Shown: positions 13,653 through 17,251 of the stretch, piece by piece | Position numbering within the stretch: the first letter of the stretch is position 1 | How the letters are laid out: every line of letters begins with the position of its first letter | Notes under the pieces: generated by a model | What the model was told of the DNA's origin: nothing | Database searches by the model: none | What the model saw: the letters and a program-made list of their open reading frames with translations, nothing else | Position numbers and translations under genes: made by a program | Assembly: GCF_000949455.1 (NCBI RefSeq) | Contig: NZ_JXXK01000046.1 | Location: 1 to 17,251 of the forward strand | DNA length: 17,251 bases | Reading direction: 5' to 3' | Origin: Ruthenibacterium lactatiformans | GTDB taxonomy: Bacteria > Bacillota > Clostridia > Oscillospirales > Ruminococcaceae

Positions 13653-13790
13653 TCATTCTGGACGTGCGCGGGCCGCACCTCCCCCTTCCCGGCTGTTGAT
13701 CAGCTCGGCCCATTTCTGTGCGAGCCGTTCCGCCGAAGGTTTGTCTCCATTTTTAAAGACACTTTTGCAAACGGTATGTTCTTCCGCCAT
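13653..13790 (-). CDS. 45-residue companion protein upstream of the serine recombinase
   Basis: A small ORF starting ATG 13790 with an excellent ribosome binding site (AAAGGAGGAAAGGCAT). It begins MAEEHTVCKSVFKNGDKP and continues ERLAQKWAELIN. Short ORFs with a C..VFK.G....QKW.ELIN pattern are, from memory, common immediately before large serine recombinases in clostridial mobile elements; function unknown. It ends 31 nt before the recombinase GTG. Translation from 13790 would bring ribosomes close to the recombinase start, so coupling is possible. Predicted soluble and charged, with no membrane segment. Confidence 0.65.
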   Translation of the reverse strand: MAEEHTVCKSVFKNGDKPSAERLAQKWAELINSREGGGAARARPE

Positions 13791-13884
13791 ATGCCTTTCC
13801 TCCTTTCAAGCGATGGACAATACATTTTATGCCCGGCGGCATGTCCGTTATGGCTCCGAACGCATTGTGAAAGGAGCAAGAAAG

Positions 13885-13928
13885 ACAAAGCCTTCGGCAA
13901 AGGGGCCTGTACCCCTTTGCCGAAGGCT
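13885..13928 (-). terminator. Terminator of the D-amino-acid operon
   Basis: A perfect 17-bp stem, 13889-13905 with 13912-13928 (AGCCTTCGGCAAAGGGG and its complement), and a 6-nt loop. The minus strand continues TTTGTCTTTC and the plus strand continues CTTTTC. It isolates the operon from the recombinase transcript. Confidence 0.88.
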
Positions 13929-13988
13929 CTTTTCACGCACGCGCGGCAGCTTATGCAATTTTTTTCGGAGCAAGCGCCACAAAAGCGG

Positions 13989-14459
13989 TCACGGTGATAC
14001 CGTATCCACCTCAAACAACGCTTCCGTTTCCACGGGGATGTTGCCCGGCAGCGCGTTCACGCCGATGGCGGAGCGCGACGGCAGGCCCGCTTCCTCTCCC
14101 CAAAGTTCCAGCAGAAGCTGAGTGCCGCCGTTGGCCACTGCGGGCTGCTCGTGAAAGTCGTCGGCGCTCTGTACAAAAGTGGTGATTTTTACAGCGCTTT
14201 TTACGCGGCGCAGATCGCCCACCGCTTTTTCCAGCGCAGCCAGCACGTTCAGCATGCAGGCGCGGGCATAAACCTGTCCCTGTTCCACGGTGACCTCTTT
14301 GCCCAGCCTGCCCGTCACAGGCCCGTCGATCACCGGGCCGCAGCCGGAAACATAGAACAGGTTTCCGCCAAACTTTTTGCAGGAGGAATACAGCCCCCCC
14401 TTTGCAGGCGCGGCAGGCAGCTCCACGCCCAATTCTTTCATCTTTTCGTAGATATCCAT
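13989..14459 (-). CDS. RidA-family enamine/imine deaminase
   Basis: A 156-residue RidA/YjgF/UK114 protein. RidA hydrolyses reactive 2-aminoacrylate and related imines released by PLP enzymes such as serine and threonine dehydratases. Seen: the substrate-binding Arg129 in SRSAIGVNALP and Glu144 in IPVETEALFEV, 15 residues apart as in RidA (Arg105/Glu120), and the YVSGCGP segment near 36-42. It belongs to the longer, about 150-residue subgroup, so activity toward 2-aminoacrylate is inferred rather than certain. It begins 5 nt after the deacylase gene ends, with AAAGGATGAG upstream, so translation is probably coupled. As the last gene of an operon whose first visible gene makes 2-aminoacrylate-type intermediates, a detoxifying role fits well. 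Cytoplasmic, trimer expected. Confidence 0.88.
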   Translation of the reverse strand: MDIYEKMKELGVELPAAPAKGGLYSSCKKFGGNLFYVSGCGPVIDGPVTGRLGKEVTVEQGQVYARACMLNVLAALEKAVGDLRRVKSAVKITTFVQSADDFHEQPAVANGGTQLLLELWGEEAGLPSRSAIGVNALPGNIPVETEALFEVDTVSP

Positions 14460-14464
14460 TTAAC

Positions 14465-16066
14465 TCATCCTTTCTTGTCATCGCGGCGCAGGACTCTGCC
14501 CGCCCGCGTTTTGCACATTTCCCCGTCCCGCAGCGCCAGCTGTCCGCTCACATAGGCACGCCGAAGCCCGGCGGCGCAGTGCTTCGGTGAGGCATATGTC
14601 GCCGTATCTGTAAAGTCTTCAGGACGGAATACCAGAAGATCCGCCGCAGCGCCCGGCCGCAGAACGCCCCTGCCGCTCAGATGGGCCCGCTGCGCCGGCA
14701 TCGCAGTCATCTTGTACACCGCCTGCTCGAACGAGAGCACACCCTCCTCCCGCACCAGCTTGCGCAGCATCCGGGGAAACGCGCCGTATAGCCGTGGATG
14801 CGGATTCCCGCCCCCGCCATACAGCGCGTCGGAAATCAGCGCCGTATACGGCAGACGTGCCACGGCCTGAACATCCTCCCATGCCATGCTCAGCACGATG
14901 ATGCCCACTTTACCGCCCGCCCGGGCAATCAGCTCCGCCATCAGGTCCGCCGGATCCCCACAGCCGTGCATCTGCGCTGCCCGGACAAAGTTTTCCCCCT
15001 GATACCGTGCGTATTCCGCTCCCTCCACCGAACTGATGAGGATGCGCTCCCATCCGATGGAGGTGACCATATTGTCCCAGCCGGGATGTTCGCGGTAAAG
15101 CTCCTCCCGCAGGCGCGCAGCACCCTCATGCCCCGCAAAGAACGGCGGCGGGTATTCCGCCAGCGTTGGCGGCAGCAGCGACAGCAATGTAGTTGAACCT
15201 CCGTCATAGGGATAAAAATCCGCCGTAACATCCTGCCCCTGCGCACGCGCAGCCTCGATACACTCCACGGCCCGAAAAATTTTATCACGCCAGTTGTGTA
15301 CGCCTGTGGCTTTAAAATGACTGATATTCAGGCGGACCCCGGCGCGGCGCGCGATCCCGATCACTTCCCGGACCGACTCCACCAAACTGTCCCCTTCGCC
15401 GCGGATATGCGTGCACAGCAGCCCGTCACGCAGGGCGACCGGGCGCAGCAGCGCATTGTATTCCGATGGAGCCGTGTAGCATTCCGGGCGGTACATGATA
15501 CCCAAAGATGCGCCGCAGGCGCCGGCCTCCATCGCCTGGTCCACAAGGGCTACGGCCTGTTCCAGCTCCCGCTTCGTAAACGGCTGGGCGGAAAAGCCCT
15601 TTACCGCGCAGCGCACCGCCCCGATGCCGGCAAGAAAGCCCAGATGGAGCGGCAGCTCTGTCTGCTCCAGCGCACGCACATAGCCCGCATAACTATTATA
15701 GCATACATGCGGCGGTACCTTTCCCACTACCGGCTCGATATATTCATAAAACTCCCCGTGCCTGCTTACATCCAGCGGTACCGGAGCTAGGCCGCAATTA
15801 CCGGCCAGCGCGCAGGTAATGCCCTGTGCTAACTCCACCCGGCCGAAATCCGCGTCCCGCAGGGGCGCGGCGTCGCAGTGGCGGTGAATGTCCACGAAGC
15901 CCGGCGTCACCACACACCCGGAGGCATCCACCGCAGGGATATCGGACCCGCCCGCGTCCACACCCACCGCCATAATTTCACCGTCCCGCACCCATACATC
16001 CGCCTGGGCCGGCGGCGCGCCTGTCCCATCATACACAAGGCCGCCGCGCACGACAAATTCATCCAC
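14465..16066 (-). CDS. N-acyl-D-amino-acid deacylase (D-aminoacylase)
   Basis: A 533-residue amidohydrolase-family enzyme that removes acyl groups from N-acyl-D-amino acids; zinc-dependent, cytoplasmic. Seen: FVDIHRHCD with the HxH metal pair (His61, His63), GNCGLAP with the family's metal-ligand Cys91, THIRGEGDS and SHFKATG in the barrel, and the signature SDALYGGGGNPHPRLYGAFPR near 430, where Asp is catalytic. The domain order (small beta domain, TIM barrel, C-terminal beta return) and length fit the family. The GTG at 16066 is preferred over the ATG at 16072: AGGAGG (16079-16074) is 7 nt from the GTG but only 1 nt from the ATG. The gap from the upstream gene is under 15 nt. It should feed free D-amino acids to the PLP enzyme encoded upstream. 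Confidence 0.9.
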   Translation of the reverse strand: MDEFVVRGGLVYDGTGAPPAQADVWVRDGEIMAVGVDAGGSDIPAVDASGCVVTPGFVDIHRHCDAAPLRDADFGRVELAQGITCALAGNCGLAPVPLDVSRHGEFYEYIEPVVGKVPPHVCYNSYAGYVRALEQTELPLHLGFLAGIGAVRCAVKGFSAQPFTKRELEQAVALVDQAMEAGACGASLGIMYRPECYTAPSEYNALLRPVALRDGLLCTHIRGEGDSLVESVREVIGIARRAGVRLNISHFKATGVHNWRDKIFRAVECIEAARAQGQDVTADFYPYDGGSTTLLSLLPPTLAEYPPPFFAGHEGAARLREELYREHPGWDNMVTSIGWERILISSVEGAEYARYQGENFVRAAQMHGCGDPADLMAELIARAGGKVGIIVLSMAWEDVQAVARLPYTALISDALYGGGGNPHPRLYGAFPRMLRKLVREEGVLSFEQAVYKMTAMPAQRAHLSGRGVLRPGAAADLLVFRPEDFTDTATYASPKHCAAGLRRAYVSGQLALRDGEMCKTRAGRVLRRDDKKG

Positions 16067-16079
16067 AGACATCCCTCCT
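16064..16079 (-). promoter_or_regulatory. Ribosome binding site that selects the GTG start of the deacylase
   Basis: AGGAGG (16079-16074) directly follows the TAA of the upstream gene. It is 1 nt from ATG 16072 and 7 nt from the in-frame GTG 16066, matching the arrangement at 5566-5580. Confidence 0.6.
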
Positions 16080-17201
16080 TTATACCGTCATCCCGCGGGC
16101 GTCCACGGGATGACGCGTCAGACGGCCATTCTCCAGCAAATATACCGCATTTTGCTGATTGACCGCCGTACAAACGTGGATGGGCACCAGCGTAAGGACG
16201 TCGCCCACCTTCAGCTTCGTTTGCCCGCAGGCCGCCGTGAGGATTCCGTGCTCTTCGTTCATCCGGCTCAGACACAGATCCGGCCTGCCCTCCACCGCCG
16301 CATAGCCCGGATAATAAAAAGGCGGGGTGTTCAGCGGGATATCCGTGGCAAAGGTTTTGCTGCCGCCATCCAACACAGCGTATTCTCCGTGCTGCACGCT
16401 CACCACCGTGGCGGCGTACCGCACGGCGATCTGCTCGGGTTCCGCCACATGTTCGCCGCATAGCATCTGGTCTTTAAAAATATACGTGCCGGGACGAACC
16501 TCGGTGACCAAGCCCGTTTGGGCTACGGCCACACCGGTCGGGGAAGACCCCGCGCTCACATCCTGAATGGCTACGCCCGCCGCACGAATGCTGCGCGCGG
16601 CCTCGGCCATCATCTCGCCCTCTTCTTTTGCGGCAAGGATGTTGTCCTGCGTGGGCGCGCCCTGGTAAATAAGCCCTTTGAAAGTGTAGATGCCTGTGAG
16701 CCGCAGCCCCGGCATTGCGGCGATACGCTGCGCCAGCGCCGCCGCATGTTCCAGCGGTACACCTGTCCGGCCTGCCCCGGTGTCAATCTCCAGACGCACT
16801 TCCAAGCACAGCCCCGCCGCTTGTGCCGCATCGGACAGCTCCCGCGCGCACTCCCAACTGTCCACCGCCAGAATCAGGCGGTCCAGCTTGGGCGCAAGCG
16901 CCAGCGCGCGCCGGATACGAAATGCTCCCACCATGGGATATGCGATAAAAATGTCCCGCAGGCCGCCCGCCGCCATCGTCTCGGCCTCGCTCACCTTGGC
17001 GCAGGTGATGCCCTGCGCACCCGCTTCCACCTGCATGCGTGCAAATACCGCCATCTTATGGGTCTTGATGTGCGGACGCAGCGCACAGCCCGCAGCGTCT
17101 GCGGCCGCCTGCATGGCCTCGATGTTCCGGCGCGCCTGCGCCACGTCGAGGATCACGCACGGCGTCTCCAGCATCGCAAGCTGTTCCTTTGTCAGTTTCA
17201 T
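16080..17201 (-). CDS. DSD1-like PLP enzyme: D-serine dehydratase / D-threonine aldolase
   Basis: A 373-residue fold-type III PLP enzyme with an alanine-racemase-like N-terminal barrel and a D-serine-dehydratase-like C-terminal domain. It either dehydrates D-serine (giving pyruvate and ammonia through 2-aminoacrylate) or cleaves D-threonine-type substrates. Seen: LETPCVILDV at the N terminus, the cofactor segment LRPHIKTHK (Lys46 probable Schiff base), VRLEIDTGAGRTG, and the metal-site pattern NEEHG and H342-x-C344 in PIHVCTAVN, equivalent to the zinc His/Cys of eukaryotic DSD1. The ATG at 17201 has GGGGGGAGAAGT upstream. It is the first complete gene of the visible operon. RidA downstream argues for the dehydratase activity. 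Which substrate is preferred cannot be decided from sequence. Confidence 0.88.
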   Translation of the reverse strand: MKLTKEQLAMLETPCVILDVAQARRNIEAMQAAADAAGCALRPHIKTHKMAVFARMQVEAGAQGITCAKVSEAETMAAGGLRDIFIAYPMVGAFRIRRALALAPKLDRLILAVDSWECARELSDAAQAAGLCLEVRLEIDTGAGRTGVPLEHAAALAQRIAAMPGLRLTGIYTFKGLIYQGAPTQDNILAAKEEGEMMAEAARSIRAAGVAIQDVSAGSSPTGVAVAQTGLVTEVRPGTYIFKDQMLCGEHVAEPEQIAVRYAATVVSVQHGEYAVLDGGSKTFATDIPLNTPPFYYPGYAAVEGRPDLCLSRMNEEHGILTAACGQTKLKVGDVLTLVPIHVCTAVNQQNAVYLLENGRLTRHPVDARGMTV

Positions 17202-17223
17202 ACTTCTCCCCCCTCCCGGCGTT

Positions 17224-17251
17224 TCATGCCATCCAATCCTTGAGGTTCAAT
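17224..17251 (-). CDS. Possible C-terminal end of an upstream operon gene
   Basis: The minus strand at the right edge reads LNLKDWMA followed by TGA (17226-17224), 22 nt before the DSD1-like start. The short gap suggests that the D-amino-acid operon continues to the right. Only eight codons are visible, so the product cannot be named and the frame could be chance. Confidence 0.3.

Larger units (their letters stand above)
11999..13790 (-). mobile_element. Recombinase-bearing end of an element integrated in cotJC (other end not in window)
   Basis: The cotJC reading frame breaks at about 12001 and a large serine recombinase with its companion small ORF occupies 12068-13790. Large serine recombinases normally lie beside one attachment site, so 12002-12067 is the likely att region. 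The second att site and the 5' part of cotJC are not visible, so the right boundary given is only the end of the recombinase module. Confidence 0.5.

Noticed and set aside
13622..13678. Upstream ATG start for the serine recombinase
   Set aside because: It would add 19 residues unlike the family and overlaps the 45-residue ORF. The GTG at 13621 has a perfectly placed GGAGG and starts at the conserved catalytic domain edge.
13815..13850. Inverted repeat ATGCC/GGCAT as an attachment site or recombinase operator
   Set aside because: Five-base arms are expected by chance in GC-rich DNA, and it has no counterpart near 12000.
12068..17251. Searched the minus strand for the N-terminal two thirds of CotJC
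   Set aside because: No Mn-catalase helix with a TEELAH-like motif or related sequence was seen in the translated frames, so the second half is outside the window or lost.
1..17251. CRISPR arrays, tRNA or rRNA genes, insertion sequences with transposases
   Set aside because: No regularly spaced repeats, no cloverleaf-like segments and no transposase motifs were seen on either strand.

Overview
The window looks like the chromosome of a GC-rich, spore-forming Gram-positive anaerobe (Bacillota, probably Clostridia). Evidence: strong AGGAGG-type ribosome binding sites, a class B sortase with an LPXTG substrate, a yjdF riboswitch/protein pair, a CotJC-type manganese catalase remnant, and a large serine recombinase of the clostridial mobile-element type. 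No rRNA, tRNA or CRISPR array was seen. Genus cannot be fixed from sequence alone.

Layout. 1-813: an AT-rich dihydrofolate-reductase-like (RibD C-terminal) gene, compositionally foreign. 972-3400: minus-strand genes for a class B sortase and an LPQTG/InlB-repeat surface protein (one operon with a strong promoter), then a YoaP-type acetyltransferase. 3434-4683: an AraC/GyrI-like regulator and a small membrane protein, both minus. 4803-6966: plus-strand nnrE and a MATE transporter. 6994-11414: a minus-strand drug/small-molecule-stress neighbourhood made of a YjdF protein behind a yjdF riboswitch, a MerR/GyrI regulator with a textbook 19-bp-spacer MerR promoter, a second MATE transporter and an NAD-dependent epimerase-like protein. 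11801-13790: the last 66 codons of a cotJC/Mn-catalase gene, cut off exactly where a serine recombinase and a 45-residue companion ORF begin. 13989-17251: a minus-strand D-amino-acid operon (DSD1-like D-serine dehydratase/D-threonine aldolase, N-acyl-D-amino-acid deacylase, RidA), continuing beyond the right edge.

The two most notable signals are (i) the cotJC gene truncated next to a large serine recombinase, which resembles the sporulation intervening (skin-like) elements known from sigK, spoVFB and spsM, and (ii) a modular dispersed repeat (6994-7200 and 11508-11783) that sits both times in the terminator of a minus-strand gene, in the same orientation, with part of that terminator duplicated on its far side. 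The D-amino-acid operon lies on the element side of the cotJC break, so it could be cargo, but the other element end is not in the window.

Most intergenic space is explained by hairpin terminators and promoters. The 814-971 stretch holds no supportable gene.
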